From assembly GCF_002836595.1 (NCBI RefSeq), contig NZ_PJBB01000003.1, forward strand, positions 992,001 through 1,056,000: a DNA stretch of 64,000 bases, given 5' to 3'. Shown piece by piece: positions 43,230 through 52,579 of the stretch (the first letter of the stretch is position 1; each line of letters opens with the position of its first letter). The position numbers were made by a program, and so were the translations under genes. The notes beneath the pieces were generated by a model. That model was not told where the DNA came from. It worked only from the letters and a program-made list of their open reading frames with translations, and did no database searches. This DNA is from Tenacibaculum sp. Bg11-29. GTDB lineage: Bacteria > Bacteroidota > Bacteroidia > Flavobacteriales > Flavobacteriaceae.

Positions 43230-43267
43230 AAGATTACTTCATTTCACTGCGTTACATTCGTAATGAC
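43230..43267 (-). repeat. Dispersed REP-like repeat copy
   Basis: On the minus strand it reads GTCATTACGAATGTAACGCA then GTGAAATGAAGTAATCT, a form of the widespread GTCATTGCGAG...GAAGCAATCT repeat. It lies immediately downstream of the transposase gene. Confidence 0.5.
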
Positions 43268-43277
43268 AGCTTTTTCT

Positions 43278-44567
43278 TTATGATTTACAAGATATGGTAG
43301 TGCTACAATCGTTAAACTGCTGGTTCACTTCCACTCTACTTTTTCTTGCTACTAAAATTTGTTCTTTGAATCTATCTTTATCAGGAATTTTTCCTTCTAT
43401 AATTTCCATAGTTGTATAGCCATACAATTCAGTGGGGTATCTTTCGTAATTATAATAGGCGACAAAACGTTCTAAATCTTGTAAGTGTGTTTCTGTGTTC
43501 AAAGAATATTTTCCTCGCATGAATTCCGTTTTATAAATACTATGCGTACTTTCTGACATCGAATTAGAAAAAGGAAAGTCTTTTGTTTGGGCAGTAATTT
43601 TGGTAACTAATGGAGGTGCTTGTATATTTTGAACCCAAGTTAAAAGTTCTCCTTTATTCTCACTTCCACCATCTGACAAAATATTAATAGGATTCTCTTT
43701 GTTAAGTAATTGATGCTTGTCGAACGTTTCTAAGAACAGATTTTTAATAAAATTACTTCCCGCTTTTCCATCGGTAGCGCTATAATGTAAAATAGCTTTC
43801 GAAAAGTTATCTTTTACGAAGGCTACTTTTTGAATTCCACTCTCTATCGTAGACACATTGGTAATATCCACATGCAACCATTCAAAAATTCTAGTAGCCC
43901 TAAACCCTTTTTTAATCGGCCGTTTAAAACGTTTTGGCTTTTTATATCCTAAAGCCGAGGCATATTTAAAAAAGGTAGATTTACCACAAGTAACTAGATT
44001 ATTAATAAGCGCATGATAATACAAGGTAGTTTTAGACTTTCCGAAGTGACTAGTATCGCTGACTAAGTTTTCAATAGCCACTACTTCATTAACTGTTAAT
44101 TGATTTGGATGTTGTTTATAGCATTTTTGGAAAGGACTAATAGCGCAAGTCAATTTTCTTTTCTCGGTGTAATACCAATCTTTAGAAACACCGTAATATT
44201 TGCAAGCAGTAACTACAGAAATTTTAGATAGAGAAGCTAGATGTTCAACAGAACTAATAATTTTGGAAGCATGTAATTTTAGTAGCTTTTTATTGTGTGC
44301 AAGCTTACCTAACATATGTAAATAACCTTTTCTCGTCTCTGTTAAAAATCGTAAAGATTTAAACAAAAACTTAGAAGCAAATACATCTTTAATAGTATCG
44401 AATTGTTCTATGTAATCGGTAGCCCAATCATTTCCGTAATAATTATCATGTGCAAATTGATTCCAATTGTATCGGGTAGTTTTGGGTATTTGAGCGAGTT
44501 GTTTATCGTCTAGCATTCCACTTGTATACATCACAATTACGAGTGGATGATAACTTCGTTTATACAT
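43278..44567 (-). CDS. IS transposase with rve/DDE integrase core
   Basis: 429 aa. N-terminal helical/HTH part (~90-140, ISVVTACKYYGVSKDWYYTE) and DDE core: WLHVDITN (Asp), NILSDGGSENKGE (Asp), FSNSMSESTHSIYKTEF (Glu). The IS3/IS481-type organisation in one frame. The frame is intact. I could not find matching terminal inverted repeats or a target duplication in the flanks 43190-43277 and 44568-44650, so element ends are undefined. Confidence 0.85.
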   Translation of the reverse strand: MYKRSYHPLVIVMYTSGMLDDKQLAQIPKTTRYNWNQFAHDNYYGNDWATDYIEQFDTIKDVFASKFLFKSLRFLTETRKGYLHMLGKLAHNKKLLKLHASKIISSVEHLASLSKISVVTACKYYGVSKDWYYTEKRKLTCAISPFQKCYKQHPNQLTVNEVVAIENLVSDTSHFGKSKTTLYYHALINNLVTCGKSTFFKYASALGYKKPKRFKRPIKKGFRATRIFEWLHVDITNVSTIESGIQKVAFVKDNFSKAILHYSATDGKAGSNFIKNLFLETFDKHQLLNKENPINILSDGGSENKGELLTWVQNIQAPPLVTKITAQTKDFPFSNSMSESTHSIYKTEFMRGKYSLNTETHLQDLERFVAYYNYERYPTELYGYTTMEIIEGKIPDKDRFKEQILVARKSRVEVNQQFNDCSTTISCKS

Positions 44568-44966
44568 TTTTTCATAGCTTTTTTAACGTGCGAAAATATT
44601 CTTTTTAGAAACAATCAAAAAAATAGTGTTTAGAATATTTAATTATTTTCTAGTAACAAATTCAAAAGTATCTTCTGGATAAGTACATAATACTGTAGAG
44701 GTAGTATAATTATAAAAAAGAAGAATATAGAAGGAAATATGTTTATAATTTGATGTATGAATTTAATCTAACTCTGTGAGTGTCCTTTCTTTTAATTGAA
44801 ACAGAAACAGAGACAGTAATAAAATAATAATACTAAAATAAGTTTATTTTAGATTTCACAGATTAAGAGTGCGATTAGAGTAACATGCATGAATTTATAC
44901 AAAAACGTATCTGTTTTTTGAGCTGCTTTTTTGTTTTTATTAACAAAAAGTTTCGTTAAAAATCTG

Positions 44967-44974
44967 CATCTTTG
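44967..44974 (+). promoter_or_regulatory. -7 element, leaderless start of the MBL gene
   Basis: CATCTTTG ends 5 nt before ATG 44980, repeating the folB spacing. The rest of 44568-44979 is IS flank without visible features. Confidence 0.45.
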
Positions 44975-44979
44975 TAGGT

Positions 44980-45825
44980 ATGCAAATTTATCCAATAGAA
45001 ACAGGAAATTTTAAATTAGATGGTGGTGCTATGTTTGGCGTAGTTCCAAAAAGTATTTGGCAAAAAACAAACCCAGCAGACGATAAAAATATGATTTCAA
45101 TGGGCATGCGCTGTATGCTTATTGAAGAAGGAGATAAACTTACGTTAATAGATACAGGAGTCGGGAATAAGCAATCAGATAAATTCTTTGGATATTATTA
45201 TATGTTTGGTGATTTTTCATTAGATACTTCGCTAGCTAAATATGGTTTTCATAGAGATGATATTACCGATGTTTTTTTAACACATTTGCACTTTGATCAT
45301 TGTGGAGGTGTAATTAAATGGAACAAGGATAAAACAGGGTATATGCCTGCTTTTAAAAATGCAAAAGTTTGGAGTAATGAAAATCATTGGAATTGGGCTG
45401 TAGCCCCTAATGCTCGAGAAAAAGCTTCATTTTTAAAAGAAAATATACAACCAATAAAAGAAAACGGACAGTTAAATTTTATTGATAAAAACATCCAAAA
45501 TCAAGTAGGTTTTGATGTGTTGCTTATGGATGGGCATACAGAAAAACAAATGTTACCTAAAATTAATTACCAAGGGAAAACAATTGTTTTTATGGCCGAC
45601 TTATTACCAACAGCAGGTCACATACCTTTACCTTATGTAATGGGCTATGATACAAGACCATTACTTACCTTAGAAGAAAAAAGAATTTTTTTAAACGAAG
45701 CAGCAGATAATGATTTTTACTTGTTTTTAGAGCACGATGCTTATAACGAGTTAATTACTGTAAAGCACACAGAAAAAGGAGTGCGTTTAAAAGAGAGTTA
45801 TAAATTTACAGATATATTTAATTAA
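44980..45825 (+). CDS. MBL-fold metallo-hydrolase
   Basis: 281 aa. Metal motif THLHFDHCGG (HxHxDH), further ligands in LLMDGHTEKQM (His) and VFMADLLPT (Asp), FLEHDA (His). No signal peptide. The lactonase/hydrolase branch of the metallo-beta-lactamase fold; substrates range from lactones to thioesters and cannot be chosen here. Ten bp separate it from the subtilase gene, suggesting cotranscription. Likely leaderless. Confidence 0.88.
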   Translation: MQIYPIETGNFKLDGGAMFGVVPKSIWQKTNPADDKNMISMGMRCMLIEEGDKLTLIDTGVGNKQSDKFFGYYYMFGDFSLDTSLAKYGFHRDDITDVFLTHLHFDHCGGVIKWNKDKTGYMPAFKNAKVWSNENHWNWAVAPNAREKASFLKENIQPIKENGQLNFIDKNIQNQVGFDVLLMDGHTEKQMLPKINYQGKTIVFMADLLPTAGHIPLPYVMGYDTRPLLTLEEKRIFLNEAADNDFYLFLEHDAYNELITVKHTEKGVRLKESYKFTDIFN

Positions 45826-45835
45826 GATAAACATT

Positions 45836-47476
45836 ATGAGAGTTTTGAAACCATTATTTTACTCAGCAATTGCAATTTCTACATTAGTAGGTTGTTCATC
45901 AGTAGGTAGAATAGCAGTGCCAACAGGTAGTAATACTGTGGTAAGTATTTCAGCAAAGAAAGCTGAGTTAACAGATTACGAAAAAGATAACTGGCAACAT
46001 TTAGATTTGGCGACTGACACAATTCCTGGAATGAGTGTTAATAAAGCATATGATTTCTTAAAAGGAAAGAAAAGCACAACAGTTATTGTTGGAGTTGTAG
46101 ATTCTGGTTCTGATTTAAAGCACGAAGATTTAGTTGATGTTGCTTGGGTAAACACAAAAGAAATTGCAGGTAACGGAATTGACGATGATAAAAATGGGTA
46201 TGTTGATGATATTAATGGATGGAACTTTTTAGGGAAATCATATAAAGAACACTTAGAATACGAACGTATTTTAATGAATCCATCAGTTGCTGATGCTAAA
46301 ACTTTAGCAGAAGTAAAAGCATATCAAGCTAAAAAAGTAGCAGCAGCAAAAAAGACGAAAGAACGCTACGAACAAATGTTAGGTGGAGTAACGAAGGCAG
46401 ATGCAGTTTTTAATAAGTATTTTGGAAAAGCAGATTATACAGTTAAAGAAATTGATGCTATTAATACTACAGATGAAAAATTAAAAAAAGCAATTAATAC
46501 AGCAGAGTTTGCAAAGAGAAATGGACTTACTTTATCTGCTGTCTCAAAAGCTTTAAAAGGAGAAGTTAAGAAAGCTGATGCGACTATTTCTGGTGACAAT
46601 TTAAAAACTGATTATCGTACAGTTGTAGGTGATAATGCTTATGATATTAATGATAAACCAGGTTCGGGAGATGGAAACATAGGACACTCTAAAAAAGGAG
46701 AAGCACACGGTTCTCACGTTTCTGGTATTATTGGTGCAACGCGTAATAATGACAAAGGAATGAATGGTGTTGCCAATAATGTAAAAATGATGGCAGTACG
46801 TTCAGTATCTGACGGAGATGAATATGATAAAGATGTAGCTTTAGGTATTCGTTACGCTGTTGATAACGGAGCTAAAGTAATTAATACTAGTTTTGGTAAA
46901 GCTTTTTCACCAAATAAAGAATGGGTTTATGCAGCTTTAAAATATGCAGCTTCTAAAGATGTGTTAATTGTAAATGCGGCAGGTAATGATGGAAAGAATA
47001 TTGATGTAGAAAAAACATTCCCTAATGATGCACCAGACTTAGTAAATGAAGTTTCTGATAATGTATTAACATTAGGAGCCATGAGCGCAAAGTATACTGA
47101 AGAATTACCAGCTGCTTTTTCTAATTATGGTAAAATAAATGTAGATGTGTTTGCTCCTGGAGTTAAAGTACATTCAACAACACCAGATGGTGAGTATAAA
47201 AAATTTAGTGGTACTTCAATGGCAGCACCTTCTGCGGCAGGTGTAGCAGCTTTAGTTCGCTCTTATTACCCAGAATTATCAGCAAGTCAAGTAAAGCATA
47301 TTTTAATGAATTCTGGAACTAAGATAAATTTACAAGTAAACAAACCAGGTACAGGAGAAAGATATGGAAAGCCAGCGGAATTAGTTCCTTTTGCAGACTT
47401 ATCAGTATCGGGTCGTGTTGTAAACGCTTACAATGCAGTTAGAATGGCTGACAGAATGGTAAACGGTAAAAAATAA
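45836..47476 (+). CDS. Subtilisin-like S8 serine protease (lipoprotein)
   Basis: 546 aa with lipobox (ISTLVGC, Cys near 19). Catalytic Asp in VGVVDSGSD (~87), His in EAHGSHVSGIIGA (~290), Ser in SGTSMAAPSAAGVAALV (~460). The ~200-residue insert between Asp and His, rich in Lys/Ala helices, is typical of Bacteroidota surface subtilases. Exported and lipid-anchored, probably degrading proteins at the cell surface. Followed by a strong terminator. Confidence 0.92.
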   Translation: MRVLKPLFYSAIAISTLVGCSSVGRIAVPTGSNTVVSISAKKAELTDYEKDNWQHLDLATDTIPGMSVNKAYDFLKGKKSTTVIVGVVDSGSDLKHEDLVDVAWVNTKEIAGNGIDDDKNGYVDDINGWNFLGKSYKEHLEYERILMNPSVADAKTLAEVKAYQAKKVAAAKKTKERYEQMLGGVTKADAVFNKYFGKADYTVKEIDAINTTDEKLKKAINTAEFAKRNGLTLSAVSKALKGEVKKADATISGDNLKTDYRTVVGDNAYDINDKPGSGDGNIGHSKKGEAHGSHVSGIIGATRNNDKGMNGVANNVKMMAVRSVSDGDEYDKDVALGIRYAVDNGAKVINTSFGKAFSPNKEWVYAALKYAASKDVLIVNAAGNDGKNIDVEKTFPNDAPDLVNEVSDNVLTLGAMSAKYTEELPAAFSNYGKINVDVFAPGVKVHSTTPDGEYKKFSGTSMAAPSAAGVAALVRSYYPELSASQVKHILMNSGTKINLQVNKPGTGERYGKPAELVPFADLSVSGRVVNAYNAVRMADRMVNGKK

Positions 47477-47494
47477 AAAAGTAATATAGAAAAC

Positions 47495-47526
47495 AAAAAA
47501 AGAGCATTATTTGATGCTCTTTTTTT
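47495..47526 (+). terminator. Rho-independent terminator
   Basis: AGAGCAT/ATGCTCT stem extended by A6/T6, 6-nt loop. Ends the MBL/subtilase operon. Confidence 0.9.
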
Positions 47527-47542
47527 GTTGTAAATAGAACCT

Positions 47543-47947
47543 ATGCAGTTAGAGTTTAATAAGGAAAAACAACAAATAACCATAAAAGACGATGTGCCAA
47601 CACATTCTTGGTTAATTATGGTGTTAATGGTAGTTAATATACTTAATATGAGTGTTCAGTTGTTTTCTATGAGTTATTATAAAAATGAAATCCTTTTTGT
47701 ATTTATGATATTACTAGCTATAATATCAATAGCTGTAATGTTTTTTTACTTGTTAAAAAGATCTTGGAAAACGACCTATCAACTATCTAAAATAAAAGGA
47801 GTAGAAACAGAGAAGGTATTTGGTAGAGATCGTACTTTTTTAAAATTAGTTAACGGAAAAAAGCGAAGTTTTTCTATATTGAAAAACGAAAACGAATTAA
47901 ACAACTTAAAAAATACACTAACCTCAATAGGAATTAAAACAATTTAA
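47543..47947 (+). CDS. Hypothetical two-helix membrane protein
   Basis: 134 aa. Two hydrophobic helices (SWLIMVLMVVNILNMSVQLF; LFVFMILLAIISIAVMFFYL) between a short N-terminal and a longer cytoplasmic C-terminal part (TYQLSKIKGVETEKVFG). The layout resembles PH-like bacterial membrane proteins, but I do not recognise a family. Its stop is 1 nt before the M1 peptidase start, so it is cotranscribed with it. Confidence 0.7.
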   Translation: MQLEFNKEKQQITIKDDVPTHSWLIMVLMVVNILNMSVQLFSMSYYKNEILFVFMILLAIISIAVMFFYLLKRSWKTTYQLSKIKGVETEKVFGRDRTFLKLVNGKKRSFSILKNENELNNLKNTLTSIGIKTI

Positions 47948-47948
47948 A

Positions 47949-49799
47949 ATGAAAAAAATAATTTTAGGACTTTCATTATTGTCGGTTATTTCTTGTGCAT
48001 CTACAAACGCAACAAACAACCATGGAGTTAAAGTACCAGTAAAAAAATCAGCAAGTCAAAATTATTGGCAACAACACGTTGATTATACAATGGATATTGA
48101 TATGAACGTAAAAACATATCAATATAAAGGAATACAAAAGTTAGTATACACAAATAATTCACCAGATGTATTAAACAAGGTGTTTTATCATTTATACTTC
48201 AATGCGTTTCAGCCAAACTCTCAAATGGATATCCGTTCGAGAAATATAAAAGACCCAGATAAAAGAGTTGGAGATAGAATTAGTAAGTTATCACCATCTG
48301 AAATAGGATTTATTAAAGTAGGCTCATTAAAACAAAACGGATCAGCTGTTAAATATGAAACAGTAGGTACGATTTTAGAAGTTACTTTAAATGAGGCAAT
48401 CCAGCCGGGAGAAAGCGTAACTTTCGATATGATTTTCGATGCGCAAGTACCAACACAAATTCGTCGTTCAGGAAGAAACAATAAAGAAGGAGTTGCATTG
48501 TCTATGGCACAATGGTATCCTAAAATGGCTGAATATGATTTTGAAGGATGGCATACACCACCATATTTAGGGCGTGAATTTCACGGAGTTTGGGGTGATT
48601 TTAACGTAACACTTCATATTGATAAAAACTATGTTGTTGGTGGTAGTGGTTATGTTCAAAACCCACAAGAAGTGGGTCATGGATATGAAGATAAAACAGC
48701 AGCATTAAATATTCCATCAGGAAAAAAACTAACATGGAAATTTAAAGCACCAAACGTACATGATTTTACATGGGCAGCAGATCCTGAATATATTCATGAT
48801 ACATTTAAGATGGATAATGGTATCGATTTACACTTTTTATACAAGAATACATTAAGTGATTTTTATAAAGAAAATTGGAAGAAAGTACAACCTAAAACAG
48901 CTGAGTTAATGACTTATTTTAGCAAGTATATTGGGCAATATCCTTATAAACAATATTCTGTTATACAAGGAGGAGATGGTGGTATGGAGTATGCAATGTG
49001 TACTTTAATTACGGGTAAACGTAAATTTGGAAGCTTATTTGGTGTTACAGCACATGAAATGGCACATACATGGTTTCAGTTTTTATTAGCAACCAATGAA
49101 AGTAAGCACTCTTGGATGGATGAAGGATTTACAACTTATATTTCTAACAAAGCAGAAAATGAAATTTCAGGTAGAAATAAAGAAAATCCGCATTCAGGTT
49201 CTTACAGAGGTTATAATTATGTTGTAACAAGTAAGTTAGAAGAGCCTTTGTCTACACATGCAGATAGGTTTCATACTAATACGGCTTATAGTATTGCGAG
49301 TTACTCAAAAGGAAATATATTCTTATCGCAATTAGAATATATTATAGGAAAAGAAAATGTAGCAAAAACGTTAAAAAAGTACTTTACAGACTTTTCATTT
49401 AAGCATCCAGCTCCGAATGATATAAAACGTACGGCTGAGAAAGTTTCAGGTATTCATTTAGACTGGTATTTAAACGAGTGGACTCAAACTACACATACAA
49501 TTGATTACGGAGTAAAATCTGTAAATGGAAAAGAAATTACATTAGAAAGAATAGGGCAAATGCCAATGCCTATAGATATTGCAGTGGTTTATACAGATGG
49601 TTCAAAAGAAGCATTTAATATTCCTTTACGTATGATGCGTGGAGAAAAACCAACAAAAGCAACAATTATTGAAGATTGGACATTTGCACACCCTACATAT
49701 ACATTTACATCATCAAAAACTGTAAGATCAGTAGAAATAGATCCGTCTAAGTTAATGGCAGATATTAACCAAAAGAACAATAGTTTTATTCAGGAATAA
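47949..49799 (+). CDS. M1-family aminopeptidase lipoprotein
   Basis: 616 aa with lipobox (LLSVISC, Cys near 16). Gluzincin site HEMAHTW (His 369, His 373) with the third ligand Glu ~392 in WMDEGFTTY; the substrate motif GGMEYAM stands where GAMEN is usual, as in Bacteroidota M1 proteins. N-terminal beta domain (1-290), catalytic domain, C-terminal short domain. Exported, removes N-terminal residues from peptides in the envelope. Shares the operon with the small membrane protein. Confidence 0.92.
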   Translation: MKKIILGLSLLSVISCASTNATNNHGVKVPVKKSASQNYWQQHVDYTMDIDMNVKTYQYKGIQKLVYTNNSPDVLNKVFYHLYFNAFQPNSQMDIRSRNIKDPDKRVGDRISKLSPSEIGFIKVGSLKQNGSAVKYETVGTILEVTLNEAIQPGESVTFDMIFDAQVPTQIRRSGRNNKEGVALSMAQWYPKMAEYDFEGWHTPPYLGREFHGVWGDFNVTLHIDKNYVVGGSGYVQNPQEVGHGYEDKTAALNIPSGKKLTWKFKAPNVHDFTWAADPEYIHDTFKMDNGIDLHFLYKNTLSDFYKENWKKVQPKTAELMTYFSKYIGQYPYKQYSVIQGGDGGMEYAMCTLITGKRKFGSLFGVTAHEMAHTWFQFLLATNESKHSWMDEGFTTYISNKAENEISGRNKENPHSGSYRGYNYVVTSKLEEPLSTHADRFHTNTAYSIASYSKGNIFLSQLEYIIGKENVAKTLKKYFTDFSFKHPAPNDIKRTAEKVSGIHLDWYLNEWTQTTHTIDYGVKSVNGKEITLERIGQMPMPIDIAVVYTDGSKEAFNIPLRMMRGEKPTKATIIEDWTFAHPTYTFTSSKTVRSVEIDPSKLMADINQKNNSFIQE

Positions 49800-49816
49800 A
49801 TAAACTAAACAGTATT

Positions 49817-49850
49817 AAAAAAAGGTTGAGAATTTTTCTCAACCTTTTTT
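49817..49850. terminator. Bidirectional terminator
   Basis: AAAAAAAGGTTGAGA/TCTCAACCTTTTTT stem with ATTTT loop between the M1 gene and the convergent AraC gene. Confidence 0.9.
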
Positions 49851-50668
49851 TATTGAGTTAATAACTTTTTTTGAAGTTCTGACGGGGTTAGTCCTGTTTG
49901 TTTTTTTACAAAAAGACTAAAGTTAGAAGGGCTATCGAAATTATAATTATAAGCAATTTCTTTATAACTCAATTCTTTAAACGCTAAATCACGTTTAATA
50001 TTAAGAATTAAAACATCATGTATATGTTTTAAGGGGGTTGTGTTCAACTCTTTTTTTATAATTTGTGTTAATTTTTTACTTGATATGTTTAATAGTTTAG
50101 CGTATTCATTAATACTTTTATGAGTAATAAACTCATCTGCTAAATCAATAAACTTGGCTGCCTTTTTAGTAACAATATTTTTTTCTTTGTCTTGGTCTTT
50201 AATGTTTTCTTCTAATGAATATAAAAGAGTAGAAAGTAAGTGAATTGATTTTTCCTTAAAATATTCCGATTTACTTCTTTGAATATTAAGAATACGATTT
50301 AATAAAATAAAAAATTCTTTAGTTAAATTTAAGTCATTTTCATAAATAATAGAAGATTTTGAATAGTTTTTTAACAAAGAAAAAGTATTAGTAAAAAGCA
50401 TTTCATTAGTAAACTGAATTAATAAACCATCAGCTTCAGTAAATCTTTTTATTAAATGCACTTGTTTAGGTTTTACAATATAACAGCTATTATTTTTTAT
50501 AGGTATATTATCAAAATCTATTAGCTGATAACCACCTCCTTTTTCAAAAAACAAAATCTCAAAATAATTATGTTTATGAATAGTATTAAAATCATATCCA
50601 TTATTATAAGAAATAGGTTCAATGTTAATATTATAAGAAGCTTCTAAATTATGAATAGGAATGTTCAT
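49850..50668 (-). CDS. AraC-family regulator, divergent from yceI
   Basis: 272 aa. Cupin-like N-domain (about 25-110; HKHNYFEILFFEKGGGYQLI, HLIKRFTEADGLLIQFTNEM) and C-terminal AraC HTH pair (SINEYAKLLNISSKKLTQII, YKEIAYNYNFDSPSNFSLFV, TPSELQKK). It is separated by only ~90 bp from the divergent YceI gene, its likely target. No obvious repeated half-sites are visible in that short gap. Confidence 0.85.
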   Translation of the reverse strand: MNIPIHNLEASYNINIEPISYNNGYDFNTIHKHNYFEILFFEKGGGYQLIDFDNIPIKNNSCYIVKPKQVHLIKRFTEADGLLIQFTNEMLFTNTFSLLKNYSKSSIIYENDLNLTKEFFILLNRILNIQRSKSEYFKEKSIHLLSTLLYSLEENIKDQDKEKNIVTKKAAKFIDLADEFITHKSINEYAKLLNISSKKLTQIIKKELNTTPLKHIHDVLILNIKRDLAFKELSYKEIAYNYNFDSPSNFSLFVKKQTGLTPSELQKKLLTQ

Positions 50669-50759
50669 TGGCGTAAATTCATAAGTTTTTTGCTGTTTTT
50701 AATAAGCCTTAAAGATGCAATGAATTATATTTTTGCACCATAATTAAAATTTAAAAATA

Positions 50760-51317
50760 ATGAAAAAATTAATTCTAGGACTTATTATATCAATAACATT
50801 AAATGTAACTGCTCAAAATACTTGGAAAGTAGACAATGCGCATTCTTCAATTACATTTTCAGTATCTCATTTTATGATTTCTGAGGTAACAGGAAATTTC
50901 GGGAAATTTGATATTACGGCTACTACAAACGAAAAATTTGAAACACCTAGTTTTGAAGTTGTAATAGATGCTGCAACAATAAATACAAATCAATCAGGAA
51001 GAGATAATCATTTAAAATCTGCAGACTTTTTTGATGTTGCAAAACATGCAAATATTGTATTTAAGAGTGCGTCTTTTAAAAGTTTAGAAGGAAAAGAGTT
51101 TGAAACTACTGGAAATATTACTATTAAAGGAATTACTAAAGAAGTAGTCTTTAAAGGTAAATTGAATGGGGTAATTGATACAAAAAGTGGAAAAAAGAAA
51201 GCAGGTTTAAAATTAACTTCGGTAATAAAGAGAGAAGATTTTAATGTAGGAAAAGGAATGAATCCCGTAGGAAAAGAAGTAAATGTTACAATTAACGTTG
51301 AAATGAATCAACAATAG
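50760..51317 (+). CDS. YceI-family periplasmic lipid-binding protein
   Basis: 185 aa with signal peptide (LILGLIISITLNVTAQ). Lipocalin-like YceI fold: WKVDNAHSSITFSVSHFM, RDNHLKSADFFDVAKHANIV, GNITIKGITKEV, KREDFNVG. Binds isoprenoid-type lipids in the periplasm in characterised members. A -7 TATTTTTG sits at 50728-50735 without a good -33 box, in line with control by the divergent AraC protein. Confidence 0.92.
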   Translation: MKKLILGLIISITLNVTAQNTWKVDNAHSSITFSVSHFMISEVTGNFGKFDITATTNEKFETPSFEVVIDAATINTNQSGRDNHLKSADFFDVAKHANIVFKSASFKSLEGKEFETTGNITIKGITKEVVFKGKLNGVIDTKSGKKKAGLKLTSVIKREDFNVGKGMNPVGKEVNVTINVEMNQQ

Positions 51318-51361
51318 ATTCTTTTAATTTTGTAGTTAAAAAAATATTAATACACTTTTAT

Positions 51362-51399
51362 AAAGGCAGAAAACTTATATGGTTTTTTGCCTTTTTTTT
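51362..51399 (+). terminator. Rho-independent terminator
   Basis: AAAGGCA.AAAAC paired with GTTTT.TGCCTTT, then T7. Ends the yceI transcript. Confidence 0.85.
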
Positions 51400-51423
51400 A
51401 TTTAATGATTGTATTTTTAAAAA

Positions 51424-52473
51424 ATGGAACAAGTAGTAGTAGATTTTAATTTATTAACGATACTAGATGTATTGTCAATAGCTACTGCCTTTATGTTGGG
51501 ATTACTTTTTATAACATCAAAATCTGATAACAAAAAAGCAAATATTTTTTTAGGGCTTTTTCTATGGTCATTATCCGTTGAGGTTTTTGAATCTTTTATA
51601 CAGTCTGTTGAAGGAGGGATATTTAGTGTTTTCCAATCAAGTTTATTTACGATTCCTTTTTTGGTGCTATATATCAATAAAACATTAAATAGAAAATTCT
51701 CATGGTTTTATTGCTTGTTATTTCTTCCTGGAACTTTTTTAAACCTAGGAGTTTCAGAAACAGTGTATTTAGAATATATTGAATATGTTTTTAATATTTC
51801 TTTGCTAATTTTTATCTTGAAGATGGTAAAACGACATCAAGAGAAAATAGGCGATTTTTATTCAGATATAGAAAATAAAACACTGTCTTGGATTAAAATG
51901 ATCGTCTATATCTTTTTGTTTTTTCATACCCTTTGGATTCTTGAAGATATTGTTGGGGTTCAAAATGAAGAACTTCCACAGTTTTTTGCGATGGCTTCAA
52001 ATATCCTTACTTTTTTCATGATTTATTGGATTGGTTATAACGGGTTCTCGCAATCAGAAATGTTTAAGTTGTCCTTGTTTTTAGATGAAGAAACAATAGT
52101 TGAAACTGTTGAGAATGTGTCAGAAACGGAAGGTGAATTCAATAAAATTATGTTGAAAATTCAACAAGAAAAACTCTTTTCAATTACTGGTGTTAACCTA
52201 AAATTTTTAGCAAGTCAATTAGAGTTAAAAGAAAAAGAACTTTCAAGGTTGATAAATAAACATACCAATAACAATTTTTATCATTTTATCAATCAATTTC
52301 GTGTTGATGAATTTAAAAACCTATTACTCTCTCCAAAAGCAAAACAGTTATCTCTGTTAGGTTTGGCTGAAGAGGCAGGTTTCTCTTCAAAGTCTACATT
52401 TTACACAGCCTTTAAAAATGTAGAAGGCATCACTCCTAAACAGTATCAAAATCAATTAAAGAAGTCCGAATAA
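51424..52473 (+). CDS. AraC-family regulator with N-terminal membrane domain
   Basis: 349 aa; seven hydrophobic helices in the first ~215 residues and an AraC HTH pair at the end (GVNLKFLASQLELKEKELSR, LLGLAEEAGFSSKSTFYTAF, TPKQYQNQ). Same build as the gene at 3288-4385. Upstream of, and in line with, three unusual lipoprotein genes, which are candidate targets. The gap to the next gene (106 bp) could hold their promoter. Confidence 0.83.
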   Translation: MEQVVVDFNLLTILDVLSIATAFMLGLLFITSKSDNKKANIFLGLFLWSLSVEVFESFIQSVEGGIFSVFQSSLFTIPFLVLYINKTLNRKFSWFYCLLFLPGTFLNLGVSETVYLEYIEYVFNISLLIFILKMVKRHQEKIGDFYSDIENKTLSWIKMIVYIFLFFHTLWILEDIVGVQNEELPQFFAMASNILTFFMIYWIGYNGFSQSEMFKLSLFLDEETIVETVENVSETEGEFNKIMLKIQQEKLFSITGVNLKFLASQLELKEKELSRLINKHTNNNFYHFINQFRVDEFKNLLLSPKAKQLSLLGLAEEAGFSSKSTFYTAFKNVEGITPKQYQNQLKKSE

Positions 52474-52579
52474 GCGAAGTCGGACTCTTATAGCTTAATA
52501 TTTAATAAGGTTGGTCGTTTATTTGCTGTTATCTATTTGTACAGTAAAAATAAAACGAATTTAAAATTTATAGATTATC

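Noticed and set aside
43190..44650. Defined IS boundaries around the transposase
   Set aside because: No matching inverted repeats or target duplication could be found by eye, so no mobile-element interval was drawn.
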